A stretch of 64,000 nt of DNA, taken from NCBI GenBank assembly GCA_041391505.1, contig JAWKNW010000002.1, positions 248,001 through 312,000 on the forward strand, given 5' to 3'. Made by a program: the position numbers and the translations under genes. Positions 50,232 to 59,900 of this stretch are shown piece by piece (the stretch's first letter is position 1; each line of letters begins with the position of its first letter). Under the pieces are notes generated by a model that had not been told where the DNA came from, made no database searches, and saw only the letters and a program-made list of their open reading frames with translations. The DNA is from Rhodothermales bacterium (GTDB lineage: Bacteria > Bacteroidota > Rhodothermia > Rhodothermales > JAHQVL01).

Positions 50232-52616
50232 TTATTTAGCCAGCACCATCTTCCCCGCGAAGGTCCTGTCGTTCGTCGTCAGCCGATAGATGTATACGCC
50301 GCTGGCCGCGCCGGCCGGCTTCCAGGGCACCGCATGTTCGCCCGCCGCCTGAAATCCGTCCACCAGCCGGGCCACTTCCTGGCCGGTGACGGCATAGACG
50401 GCCAGCAGGACGGGGCCGGCCTTGTCCGTGCGGTAGCGGATGACGGTTTCGGGATTGAACGGGTTGGGATAGTTGCCGAGCAGCTCCGTATCCCGGGCGA
50501 CGCCGACGGGCTCCACCGCCGTGGGCTGCTCCAGATAGAAGCGCATGAGGTTGCGGAGCGCTTCGGGCGGATTGACGGGCGGCAGGCTGCCGTCCTGCGT
50601 CACGGTGTTTGCGCCGTGGCACCCGCTGCACGACCGGATTTCGCCGGGCTGCAGGCTGAGCCAGTACCGTTCGCGCACGACGGGCAAGGCCTGTTCGTCG
50701 ACCAGCTGCCACGACAGCGCGCGCCGCGCTGGCACAAACGCCGCCACGGAGCCGTCGCCGGCGATTTCGACGCTGCCGGCCGGCCCCGATGTATCCGGGT
50801 TACTGGCGGCGTCGTGCATGGGCTGCGCGATCACGCGCCGTCCGCCCGGGCTCGCCTCGTAGCCGCGTAGCTGGTCGCCCTGAAAGATCTGCAGGTGCGA
50901 GATATCGTACATCTTGCCGCCCGACCCGGTCGTTTCGGTCGACGTGCCGGCCACCCGCAGGTTGTAGGGCTGCTGCGTGTCCGCCGCGTCCCGCTTCGTG
51001 ACGTTGCGGCTGACGACCAGCGCCAGATCGTTCTCCTTCAAAAACCGCTTGAGCCGATCGACGTCCACGCCCTCCTCATCGAAGATCTGCTGCTCGGGGG
51101 CTTCGATGACGCCGGCCGTCCGCGCCGGCCTCGGACGGGCCGCGACTTCCACCGGGCTGAATTCCCACATCGGGACCTCCGCGCTGTAGGTCACCATCTC
51201 GTCGGGATCCCAGTACGAGACGGCTTTGTGGATGCCTTCGGTGATGAACGCGCCCGGCGTCAAGGTACTCCCGCTCTGCTGCAGGACGCGCAGCCTGAAC
51301 CGGAATGGCGACTCCGGCTGCGTGCGCGAACCGAGGTTGTCGGACGCGCCGGCGTAGTCGGTGTGCGACGCGATCATCCACCCGTTCGAGAGCGGCCGCG
51401 GATGCCGGTAGTGACCGTCGGCGTATTCATCCGCGGTGAGGCGCTCGACCCGGATCGAATCCGGATTCATGCCCGGCGGCGCGTAGAGCCGGACGATGGG
51501 GCCGGACGTGTGCTGGTAAAACGTCGGCGCATCGATCCCCACATACTCCCCGGGTACCTGCGGATTCTCGGCCAGCTGGAACAGGTTGCGAATGGGGATC
51601 GAGTTCGGGCGATTCGGGATGAACGCATCCAGGGCGCTGTCGTCCAGAAAACTCTGCTCGAAGTACCCGACGAGTTCGTGCCGGCCCAGGTGGTTCAGCA
51701 CCTCCTCGCCGGTGCCGTCTTCGTTGATCTGCCACGGCAGAAAGAGCTCGATCGTGTGGCCGTTCACATCCCCCACCCGCTCGCGAGGCTCGGGATACAC
51801 TTCATCGTTCGACGACGTCTTCGACGAGGACGGCGACTCGTCGGTCCAGTTGTACGCGCCGCTGGAACTGCCGGGGTAATTTTGCTGGTCGCGCTGGAGG
51901 TGATCCCACCGCGTGGACAGCACCCGCCCGAAGCGGTCGATGAACGGCGTAAAGCTGCCCGACGGCGCGTGGTTCATCAGGAAGAGATCGCCCGACGCCG
52001 GATCGAGCGACCAGATGCCGGTAACGGTCGGGGCGGATTCGTACTCGTCGCGCTGGGGATACAGGTGGCGCTCGCCGTTGCGGGGGCGGTCCGATGTAAA
52101 GAGGATGCGGTCGTCGGTGCCGTAGAACGGGGCGATGTTGTTGTAGTCCGCCGGCTGGTTCGGGACCCTGGTGATGACGGGCGTCTCGTCGATCCCCAGA
52201 CCGGTCACCTCGTAGAGTTGCCAGTAGTAGGCTACGTGCTGATACTGCTGCTCCGTCGCGCCGACGGCCATGCTGAAGACGGCCTTCGCGCCGTCCCGGT
52301 GCACCTGCGGGTCGCGGACGGCGATGCTCGTCGCGCCCTGGAAGCCTTCCGTACCGAAGCCGGCGAGCGCGGTGAGGTTCTTGAGGCTGTCCTGGGCGGG
52401 ATAATAGATCCAGAGGTCGCCGCCGCGGCCGGCGTTCGAGACGTTGCCGAGGTGGTTGCCGAAGGATTGCGAGAACATCATCCACTCCGTCGGCATCGGG
52501 AGATGGGTGACGAAGAGGATGGGGTTGGGGAGATCGGTGCGATCCTGGCCGGCGGCCGGGTTCAGGAACGGGAAGAGCAGAATTAGAAACGCGAATTGGA
52601 GTCGTAGCGATGCCAT
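50232..52616 (-). CDS. T9SS-exported propeller protein with one c-type heme motif
   Basis: This 794 aa protein has a signal peptide (cut near PAAGQ). A long beta-propeller-like region follows, with phrases like those of PD40/WD40 and hydrazine-synthase-like proteins (GGDLWIYYPAQ, DDRILFTSDRPRNGERHLYP). One CXXCH motif (SCSGCHGANT, near residue 660) follows. The C-terminal 80 residues are a type IX secretion sorting domain (LGNYPNPFNPETVIRY, YAVTGQEVARLVDG, SGVYIYRLTT, GKMVLAK). So it should be exported to the cell surface with a heme attached in the periplasm. Its function is unknown; a single-heme surface redox protein is a fair guess. Confidence 0.87.
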   Translation of the reverse strand: MASLRLQFAFLILLFPFLNPAAGQDRTDLPNPILFVTHLPMPTEWMMFSQSFGNHLGNVSNAGRGGDLWIYYPAQDSLKNLTALAGFGTEGFQGATSIAVRDPQVHRDGAKAVFSMAVGATEQQYQHVAYYWQLYEVTGLGIDETPVITRVPNQPADYNNIAPFYGTDDRILFTSDRPRNGERHLYPQRDEYESAPTVTGIWSLDPASGDLFLMNHAPSGSFTPFIDRFGRVLSTRWDHLQRDQQNYPGSSSGAYNWTDESPSSSKTSSNDEVYPEPRERVGDVNGHTIELFLPWQINEDGTGEEVLNHLGRHELVGYFEQSFLDDSALDAFIPNRPNSIPIRNLFQLAENPQVPGEYVGIDAPTFYQHTSGPIVRLYAPPGMNPDSIRVERLTADEYADGHYRHPRPLSNGWMIASHTDYAGASDNLGSRTQPESPFRFRLRVLQQSGSTLTPGAFITEGIHKAVSYWDPDEMVTYSAEVPMWEFSPVEVAARPRPARTAGVIEAPEQQIFDEEGVDVDRLKRFLKENDLALVVSRNVTKRDAADTQQPYNLRVAGTSTETTGSGGKMYDISHLQIFQGDQLRGYEASPGGRRVIAQPMHDAASNPDTSGPAGSVEIAGDGSVAAFVPARRALSWQLVDEQALPVVRERYWLSLQPGEIRSCSGCHGANTVTQDGSLPPVNPPEALRNLMRFYLEQPTAVEPVGVARDTELLGNYPNPFNPETVIRYRTDKAGPVLLAVYAVTGQEVARLVDGFQAAGEHAVPWKPAGAASGVYIYRLTTNDRTFAGKMVLAK

Positions 52617-52695
52617 GCGCAGGGTCCTCGTCGATGGGTGCGTGGAGGGCGATCACGCTCCGCACATCGACAAGATGTGTGCCAGCATCGAGCGG

Positions 52696-52908
52696 TCAGT
52701 CGCGTTCCAGATCGAGGTCCTCGTCGATGCGGACGTCGATCTGCACGACGCGCCGCCCCTTCTCGACGGCGGAGAGGTCGGCTTCGAGGAGTTCGAGCAG
52801 GCCGGCGACGCGGTCCTCGATGCGTTCGCGTTCCCGGGGAGTGAGGTGCTCCGCTCGATGCAGTCGGGCCACGTCGTGGCGATAGGCGGTCCAGTGCGGG
52901 TTGTTCAT
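52696..52908 (-). CDS. Small charged protein, unknown
   Basis: This 70 aa protein is highly charged and mostly helical (LTPRERERIEDRVAGLLELL, then VEKGRRVVQIDVRIDEDLDL). There is no signal or TM segment. It sits 79 bp upstream of the T9SS cargo gene on the same strand. Codon use is normal for the region, which is why I call it real. Function unknown. Confidence 0.6.
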   Translation of the reverse strand: MNNPHWTAYRHDVARLHRAEHLTPRERERIEDRVAGLLELLEADLSAVEKGRRVVQIDVRIDEDLDLERD

Positions 52909-52986
52909 GCGCGGTATCGCTGGGTTGATGCATACCCAAACTTACCGTCGCATTGTTACCGGAGTATCAAGCCGGCGCCAGCCATC

Positions 52987-53991
52987 TCACTGCCCCTGCT
53001 CGGCGGCCTCGTTGCCCCGCGCCAGGCGGACGAAGAGCGTCTCCAGTTCGGCGTAATAGACCTCCGTCTCCATCCCCGACTTCCGGCTCTTGACGTCGGC
53101 GATAGCCTGTTCGATCTGCTCTTTTTCCCGGAGCCACGAGGCCGACACCGTGCCCACCGACGCCGCCAGCATGGCGTCCCGCCGGCGGACGTAGGTCAGG
53201 CCGGCGAGGTTGCCGTCGGCGCCGGATTCCAGCTCGTTGAGGCGGGTCCCCTTGCCGTCGCCGTTGTCGTCGATCAGCGCGTTTTCGGTGGGGATGTTGC
53301 CGTTGTCGGTAAACCACTGGTCGGTTTTTTCGGCGGCGTAGGTGTACCATTCGAGGACCGAGAGGCTGCCGTCCTTGTCGCGGTCGGCCGCCGGCGACGT
53401 GAGCCCGTCCACCAGAAAGCCCGGGAAAAACGTCTCGTTTTTTTGCGATCCGACGCGCGTCGCGGTGATGACGATCCGGCCGGCCCCGCTCAGCGCGGCG
53501 ACGAACGGGGCGCTGGCGCTCGCGGTGTTGATGAAGATGACGCGGCCGGCGTCGAGGCCGTTCACCAGCTCGGCGTACTGCCCCTGCGTGAGGTCGGCCC
53601 GGGGGATGTTGAAGCGCGCCTCGGTGCCGTCGAATCCGCCGTGTCCGTAGAGGATGACGTAGACGTGGTCCTCCGCCGTAACGCGGCCCGCGAGTTTTCC
53701 GAACTCGGCGCGGATGGTCTCCTCGAGCGAGACCCCGTCGACGAAGTCGAGGTTCTGCAGCTTGGTCTCGCCCAGCACCACCACGTGGTCGCCGGCGAAG
53801 CCGTGGTTCTCGATCAGCGCCTTGCGCGTATCGAACAGGTATTGCTGAAACCGCTCGGTGTACTCCGCACTCCCGCCCAGGCCGCCGATGAGCAGGGCGT
53901 AGCGGTCGCCGGACTGGGCGTAGCCGGCCGTGACGAGACACAGCGAGGCCGCGAGAAGCGAGAAGCGTTTCATCATCATGTCCATTCCCAT
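52987..53991 (-). CDS. Caspase-like/C13-type protein lacking the catalytic Cys
   Basis: This 334 aa protein has a signal peptide (cut after AGYAQ; several Met codons allow a start up to 21 bp later). The alpha/beta caspase-hemoglobinase core is visible: RYALLIGGLGGSAEY, VVVLGETK, the catalytic-His strand VYVILYGHGGFDG (His117) and then RVIFINTASASAPFVAAL. In active clan CD peptidases a Cys follows the second strand; here the position reads TAS (156-158). An EF-hand-like acidic stretch (DRDKDGSLSVLEW) and a C-terminal helix pair follow. It is probably a non-catalytic secreted member. It overlaps the next gene upstream by one base. Confidence 0.8.
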   Translation of the reverse strand: MGMDMMMKRFSLLAASLCLVTAGYAQSGDRYALLIGGLGGSAEYTERFQQYLFDTRKALIENHGFAGDHVVVLGETKLQNLDFVDGVSLEETIRAEFGKLAGRVTAEDHVYVILYGHGGFDGTEARFNIPRADLTQGQYAELVNGLDAGRVIFINTASASAPFVAALSGAGRIVITATRVGSQKNETFFPGFLVDGLTSPAADRDKDGSLSVLEWYTYAAEKTDQWFTDNGNIPTENALIDDNGDGKGTRLNELESGADGNLAGLTYVRRRDAMLAASVGTVSASWLREKEQIEQAIADVKSRKSGMETEVYYAELETLFVRLARGNEAAEQGQ

Positions 53992-54479
53992 CAGGTGGCG
54001 GCGGCGGAGGCGTCACGGTTCCACATGAGCTGAACCAGCCAGTAGACGAACAGCTGGAGCGGAAGGGGCCAGTCGGCCGGCAGCGACAGCGTCGCCTTGC
54101 GGGTCAACAGGCCGTCCTTGTCGATATGGCCGATGACGGCCTCGCCGTGGAGCAGCTCATACCCCGAGCCCAGCATCGACACCTTCCGCAGCGTGATTGG
54201 AGTCGGACCGATGTGGATCACGAATTCGGACCGGAATGCGCTCGGTTTTTCGGCTTTGACGACGACCTGCTCCCCGCGGGCGAGGAAAAACGCACCGCTC
54301 ATCATGCCCTCGCGACCCAGCCGGTATTCCTCGTCACCGATGTGCAGCGTGCCGGCCTCGCTCATGCTCTTCAGATCCAGCAAGGCGATCTCCTCGCCGT
54401 CCCGGGTGATGACGAAGTCGCTGGACATCAAACGTTTCGGCTCGGCGTGCAGCGTGGTCGTCTGGGTTTGATTTTCCAT
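53991..54479 (-). CDS. Unknown beta-rich protein with C-terminal hydrophobic segment
   Basis: This 162 aa protein shows alternating beta-type sequence (RLMSSDFVITRDGEEIALLD, TLHIGDEEYRLGREG, FVIHIGPTPITLRKVSML, ELLHGEAVIGHIDKDG) like tubby/LURP-type scaffolds, then a hydrophobic C-terminal helix (about 138-155, LPLQLFVYWLVQLMW) that may anchor it. No signal peptide is present. It is translationally coupled (TGATG) to the caspase-like gene. I do not recognise a family for certain. Confidence 0.7.
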   Translation of the reverse strand: MENQTQTTTLHAEPKRLMSSDFVITRDGEEIALLDLKSMSEAGTLHIGDEEYRLGREGMMSGAFFLARGEQVVVKAEKPSAFRSEFVIHIGPTPITLRKVSMLGSGYELLHGEAVIGHIDKDGLLTRKATLSLPADWPLPLQLFVYWLVQLMWNRDASAAAT

Positions 54480-54534
54480 GGCTATCGGTGCTTCGTTTCG
54501 TCCTCAACCGGAGCACGAAACGGTCGTTAACGCG

Positions 54535-56850
54535 CTACGGCAGGCCCTGTCGCCGGCGCCAGACCCACTCGACGCAGAGCAGCAGGAGGATGAGCCCCCA
54601 GAGGGCCGGCATGTCCCACAGGTATTCGGCGTGGTAGATCGATGTACTCGTCCGCCGGCCCCGCAGGTTGTCGGGGATCGTGGACGCCTCCGTCGGTTCA
54701 TAATAAAATCCGCCGCTGGCCTGGGCAAGCCGCTGGAGGAGATCGCGTTTCAGCGTGGCGTCGAAATACTCCTTCTGCGAAGACCGCACGAGAAAGCTCT
54801 GCGGCAGCGCCTGCCGGACGGCGTCGCCGGCGCGGGCTTCCACCTCCAGCTCGTACACCCCGAGATCCTGCGGCACGAACGTCGCGATGTAGGCGCCCGC
54901 TTCGGCGAGGTCGGCCTGAAACGTCACCGCCTGCTGCGCGCCGTACGGATCGACGACATAGCCGGTCACCTGGGCGTCGTCGACCGGGCTGAAGTCGGCA
55001 TCGTAGAGGCGGACGGAGACCGGCACCTCATCCCCCGGTGCAAAACGCCGGCCCTCGATCGTCACGTCCACCGGCTGCGGCGCGGAGGCCACCAGCCAGC
55101 GGATGAGCTGACGCCAGAACCGCTCATGCCGGCGATCTTCGGCTTCCAGGTGCATCTGCCAGCGCCACGTGCTGGCCGTAGCGAGGGCGGCGGTGCGGCC
55201 GCGGCCGTAACGCTGCACGGCGAGCAGCGGCTCGGACGATCCGAATGCATCGTCGGGCTTCTCGGCAAGGACGACCGCGCCGGGCTTGATGCGGCCGAGG
55301 TAGTTGATGCTGGTGAGGCCGGGCATCCCGTCCCACAACAGCCGGTTGTTGTCGCCGTCGGGCGAGAGCTTGAGGATCGGGTTCTCCATCCCCACGGCCG
55401 TGGGGACAAACCGGAAGCCCTGCTCTTCGGGCGCCCCCTCCGTATCGCCAAAGGACGGCGGGACGACGTAGCGCCGGCTCGGGTCGATTTCGATCGGGAG
55501 CATGTCGGCCACGCGGGTATTCCAGTAGTCGCCCTCGGCGAACGTCTTCGTCCCCCCGATCATCAGGAAGCCACCGCCGCGTTCGCGGACGAAGTCCTCC
55601 ATCAGTTCCAGCTGATCCAGCGTAAACGCGCCGGCCTCCATGTCGCCGAGCAGGATGGCGTGATAACGAAACATCTCCGCCCGGTCGCGCGGAAACCCGC
55701 CCTGGAGCTGGCCGGCGCTCTGGATGCCCTGCCGGTAGAACTGCGCCGGCCCGGTCCGCGCCACCGACGACACCTCGATCACCTGGTCGTCCTCCATCGC
55801 CCGCTTCGAGAACTTGAACTCGGGCCGGAGGTGGCCGTCGATGTACAGCACCCGGATCGTGTCCTGCCGCGTGTCGATCAGGACGTGGTGCGCATTGTTG
55901 GCGGTGTTTTGCTCGCCCGGGGCCTCCTCGATCGTCAACGTGTACTCGCGGGCGTCGGTGGACTCGGGCTCGTAGAAAAACGTAAACTGATCGACCTTGC
56001 CTTCCCCTTTGAGCTGCCGCGTTTCGGTGAAGACGCGGTCCTCGCCCCGGAAGAGGTTAAACGCCACGGGTTCGGGTTCGGCCGCCCAGCTGCGCACCTT
56101 CACCTCGATCTCGGCGCCGGTGGTCTCCTCCACGCTCCGCGTCACGACGGCGTCGAGCAGCTCGCGGTCCTGCGCGAAGGCCGTCTGTCCGATGCCGATG
56201 ACGTGGAGCGGCACATCCATCGCGCGGAGTTCCTCCGCCTCGTTGAGCGGCACGCCGTCGCTGTTGTCGCCGCCGTCGGTCATCATGACGACACCGGAGA
56301 GCGGGACGCCCCGAAAGTCGGAAATCACGCGGTCGAGCGCCTCGGAAAGGTCGGTGCCGCCGGCGTCGGGAGCCGCGTGCTGCACGCTGTCGACCCGGCT
56401 GACCCGTTCGCCGAAGGTGTAGTAGCGCACCTTGAAATGCTCTTCCAGGCCGGCGGCGAGCGCGCGCCCGGGGGCATAGAGGAGCGACGACGCCTCGCCC
56501 AGACGCGTGCGCCCCTCGCCGGCGTCTGGGATCGACATGCTCTCCGACGCGTCCACGAGGACGGCGACGAAGTTTTCGTCCGGCACGACGTCCGGCGTGA
56601 TGAGGACCGGTTCGAGCAGGGGCAGCGCCAGCAGGGCCAGCGCCGCCAGGCGGAGGGACAGCGAAAACGCGCGGGCCCGCGTAGATGCGAAGAGGTTCGT
56701 GATCCCGTAGAACACCGCGAACAACACGGCCAGCAGCACCACCAGCCCTACGATCACCCATAGCCACTGGCCGGCCTGCACGCCGATCTCGCCTTCCGAG
56801 AACTGCAGGCTGTTGAACTTGAAAAGACGTTCTAACCAGGTATGGGGCAT
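54535..56850 (-). CDS. VWA-domain membrane protein with amidotransferase-like region
   Basis: This 771 aa protein has two N-terminal TM helices (about 28-52, 63-83) and then a VWA domain (about 88-250) with an intact MIDAS start (VLVDASESMS) and MMTDGGDNSDGV. A glutamine-amidotransferase-like region (about 340-580; RVLYIDGHLRPEFKFSKRA, YHAILLGDMEAGAF, ERGGGFLMIGGTKTF) follows, then Ig-like repeats and a C-terminal TM (WDMPALWGLILLLLC). Large proteins of this make-up close MoxR/Bat operons. It acts at the periplasmic face, possibly binding partners through metal-dependent adhesion. It is the last gene of the operon; 132 bp with a heptamer array precede it. Confidence 0.88.
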   Translation of the reverse strand: MPHTWLERLFKFNSLQFSEGEIGVQAGQWLWVIVGLVVLLAVLFAVFYGITNLFASTRARAFSLSLRLAALALLALPLLEPVLITPDVVPDENFVAVLVDASESMSIPDAGEGRTRLGEASSLLYAPGRALAAGLEEHFKVRYYTFGERVSRVDSVQHAAPDAGGTDLSEALDRVISDFRGVPLSGVVMMTDGGDNSDGVPLNEAEELRAMDVPLHVIGIGQTAFAQDRELLDAVVTRSVEETTGAEIEVKVRSWAAEPEPVAFNLFRGEDRVFTETRQLKGEGKVDQFTFFYEPESTDAREYTLTIEEAPGEQNTANNAHHVLIDTRQDTIRVLYIDGHLRPEFKFSKRAMEDDQVIEVSSVARTGPAQFYRQGIQSAGQLQGGFPRDRAEMFRYHAILLGDMEAGAFTLDQLELMEDFVRERGGGFLMIGGTKTFAEGDYWNTRVADMLPIEIDPSRRYVVPPSFGDTEGAPEEQGFRFVPTAVGMENPILKLSPDGDNNRLLWDGMPGLTSINYLGRIKPGAVVLAEKPDDAFGSSEPLLAVQRYGRGRTAALATASTWRWQMHLEAEDRRHERFWRQLIRWLVASAPQPVDVTIEGRRFAPGDEVPVSVRLYDADFSPVDDAQVTGYVVDPYGAQQAVTFQADLAEAGAYIATFVPQDLGVYELEVEARAGDAVRQALPQSFLVRSSQKEYFDATLKRDLLQRLAQASGGFYYEPTEASTIPDNLRGRRTSTSIYHAEYLWDMPALWGLILLLLCVEWVWRRRQGLP

Positions 56851-56886
56851 TGATTGCGGCAGGTTACGGGCGGGCGGCGAGGGTGA

Positions 56887-56984
56887 GGATGCTTGATCCT
56901 GGATGCCGGATCCTAGATCCTGAGTACCGGATGAGGTCTACATGGCACCCATCCAGCATCTAGGATCCAGGATCCAGGATCCTC
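56887..56984. repeat. Heptamer-period array (consensus GATCCTG) inside the Bat-like operon
   Basis: Left part (56887-56936) includes GATGCTT, GATCCTG, GATGCCG, GATCCTA and GATCCTG. Right part (56950-56984) includes CATCCAG, CATCTAG, GATCCAG, GATCCAG and GATCCTC. The two halves are complementary. The right edge runs into the stop codon of the DUF4175 gene. Confidence 0.8.
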
Positions 56985-59900
56985 ATTCATTTTTTGACTT
57001 CGAGAGCGACTCGTAATAGCGGTCGACCGCGTCGCGGTATTCGTCCGGCACCTCCGCGTTGCGGGAGCCGTAGAGTTTCTTTTCCATCTCGATGTCGTCG
57101 AGCTGGCGCGACAGCAGCATCTCGAGGTCGGACAGCGGGTCGTAGACGTTTTCGTTAAAGAAATCCTTCGCCGACTCCTCGTCGATTAGCACGCCCGTGA
57201 AGCTGTTGTCGCCGACGCGGCGCATGGATTGCTGGGCGCGCGAGAGGCTTCGCTGGATGCCCTCATCCTCCCCGAACTGCTCCTGGAGCCGTTCGAGGGT
57301 TTCCTGCGCCTGGCGCGCCTGCTGCTGGAGACGCGCGGCCTGGGCCTGCCGGGCGCGCTCGCCCCCCTGGCCTCCGCCCTGACCCTGTTGCTGGCTCTGC
57401 TGCTGGCCTTGCTGGCCCTCTCCCTGCTGCTGGCCCTGCTGACCGGGGTCGCCCTGCTGTTGGCCTTGCTGCTGGCCCTGCTGGCTCTGTTGCTGCCCCT
57501 GCTGCTGCCCGTTCGGGCTCGGCTGCTGGCCGCCGGCGCGTTCCTGCGCTTCCTGCATGCGTTCGCGGATATCCTGCAGATCGCTCAGCGCGCGGCGGAG
57601 CTGATCCTCGTCGGTCTGCGGAAGGTTTTCCTGGAGTTCGCGCGCCTGGGTCGTGAGGCCTCGCAGGCTCTCGTCGATCTTGTCCTGGACCCGTTCGGCG
57701 AAGTCCACCCAGCCGCGGTCGAGCGCGGTCTGCGAATCGTCCATATTCTTTTCGAGGTCGTCCCGCCGCATCTGCTGGAGCATGTTACGCAGCGTGGTGG
57801 CGGCCTCGGGGTCTTCCTCGCGGATGCCGGCTTCGAGCGACTCGGCCTGCCGTTTGAGTCGGTCGAGGTTATTCCGCATGCTCTCGCGGTTTTCCTGCAG
57901 GTTTTCGAGTTTTTCGCGTTCGATCCGCCCCTCGCGCTGGGCTTTTTCCAGGGCGGAGGCGATGTCGCGGCCGAGGCGTTCCTCCTGCTCGCGCATCTCC
58001 TCGAAGTCGCGCACGAACTCGTCGAGCATCTCGCGCTTGCTGTCCGAGCCGGCCATGCGCATATCCTGCTGGAGCTGGTCGAGCTCGTTGAGCGCCTGCT
58101 GCTGTTTGGCGGACGCCTGCTGGTCGTCGCCGTTGCGCAGGGCGCGTTCGGCCTCACGCATGTTGTCGATGGCGCGCTGGAGCCCCTGCTGCATGTCGCG
58201 GGACATCCCCTCCTCGCTGCGGCTCATCTGCTGCATCTGCTGGGCGAGGTCTTCCGCCTGCTGGCGCAGCTCGTCCTGGTCGCGTTTGAGGCGCTCGATG
58301 AAGCGTTTTTTGTCCTCACCCTGCAGCGACTGCTCGCGCTGGTTGGCGAGGCGCTGCTGCTTGCGGGCCAGCTCCTTGATGCGCTGGAGCGCGTCGTCCA
58401 TGGCCTGTTCGCCGCCGCCCCCGCCGGCCTGCGGGCTCTGCTGCTGCTGCATCTCGTACTTGTCGCGCGAGATGTCGAGCTCCAGATCCATCAGCTCGGT
58501 CATGCGGTCCTCCATCGAACCGCCACCGCCCCCGCCGCCGCCCTGCTGGTCGCGGTTCATCGCCACCTGGCGGTCCCGGTTGAGCGCGTCGGCGCGGAGC
58601 AGATGGTTCAGGGCGCGGCGTTCCGGCGCGAGGGCCTCCTCGAGGTTGGCGTCGTCCAGCTGGTCGATCGCCCCGTCCATCTCATCGATGGCATTGCGGA
58701 GGTATTCGACGATTTTCTGGCTCTCCTCGCTGTCGCGCAGCTCGAGGGAAAACGCCGTCGATCCAATCTTCTCCTCGATGCTCTCCTTCAGGCTCGTCTG
58801 CGCCTGGACGAGACCGCGCACGGCCTCCTGGAACGCTTCGGGTGTCCCCTGATTCCGCTGGCGATGCAGCTTCCACGTGGCCGCGATGATCTCCTGCTGG
58901 CTCACGACGGTGCGGCTCTGCATCCCGCCGCCGCCCCCGCCGCCGCCCATGTTGTTCGCCTGGGTGAAGCGGCGGTCGAACGGCGCCACCTCGATGAAAT
59001 ACATGTCGGACGCCTCGGCCTCGCGGCCGGCGAAGAAGTCTTCCGCCTCGACGTAATACGAAATCACGTCGCCGGGCTCCAGCTCGTAATCCTCCAGGAA
59101 AAACACGTAGTCGCCGGACACGGCCTGCTCGCGCGCCTTGTCCGCCGGCATGAGCGCGACCGTCTCCTCGTCGGCCCCGTTCACCGAGAACCGTAGCCGG
59201 AGATCCTTGACCCCGTAGTCGTCCTCCGCGCGCGCGGCGATGACGACTTCCTCGATGGCGTTCACCCGCACGTCCTGCTGGGGATCGGTGATCGTGATCC
59301 GCGGGGATTCGTCGTCTTCGGGGACGATCAGGTAGTCGTCCGGAAACTTGTTCTGCTTGCCGGCGCGGTCGTTGAGCTCCACATGGTACATGTCCTCGGT
59401 GTCGAGCACGAGTTCGGCGCGGTAGACCCCGTCGCCGGCGGTCTGGAGCGGAAGCCGGCGGCCGCTATCCATCACGAGGGCCGCTTCCTCGAGGTCGCCC
59501 GTCGCCCGCACGCTGACGGTTACCTTCGCGCCCTTGAGCCCGCGGATGTCGCCCCGATTTTCGTCGACGCGCGGGGGCAGGCCCGTGTAGGCGGGATAGG
59601 TGTAGCGCAGGTCGATCTGCTCGATCTCGGGGAACGCGTAGAGGGTGATCGAGAAGATGTCCGACTGCAACTCATCCCGCTGCACGAAATACTCGAGGGG
59701 CGCCTGGACATCGGCGAATTCGAAAAGATAAACCGGCTGGCCGAGACCCTTCTGCATGGGCTCTTTCCGCCACTCGCCGCCTTCCGTGCGATAGGTGACG
59801 AACACCTCCGCTTCGGACGCGTCCCGAAACTCGGCGATGATTTCCTGTGTCGCGCCCCGTTCGATCTCGATCGTGCCGGGCGCGATGGACATCAGCGGCT

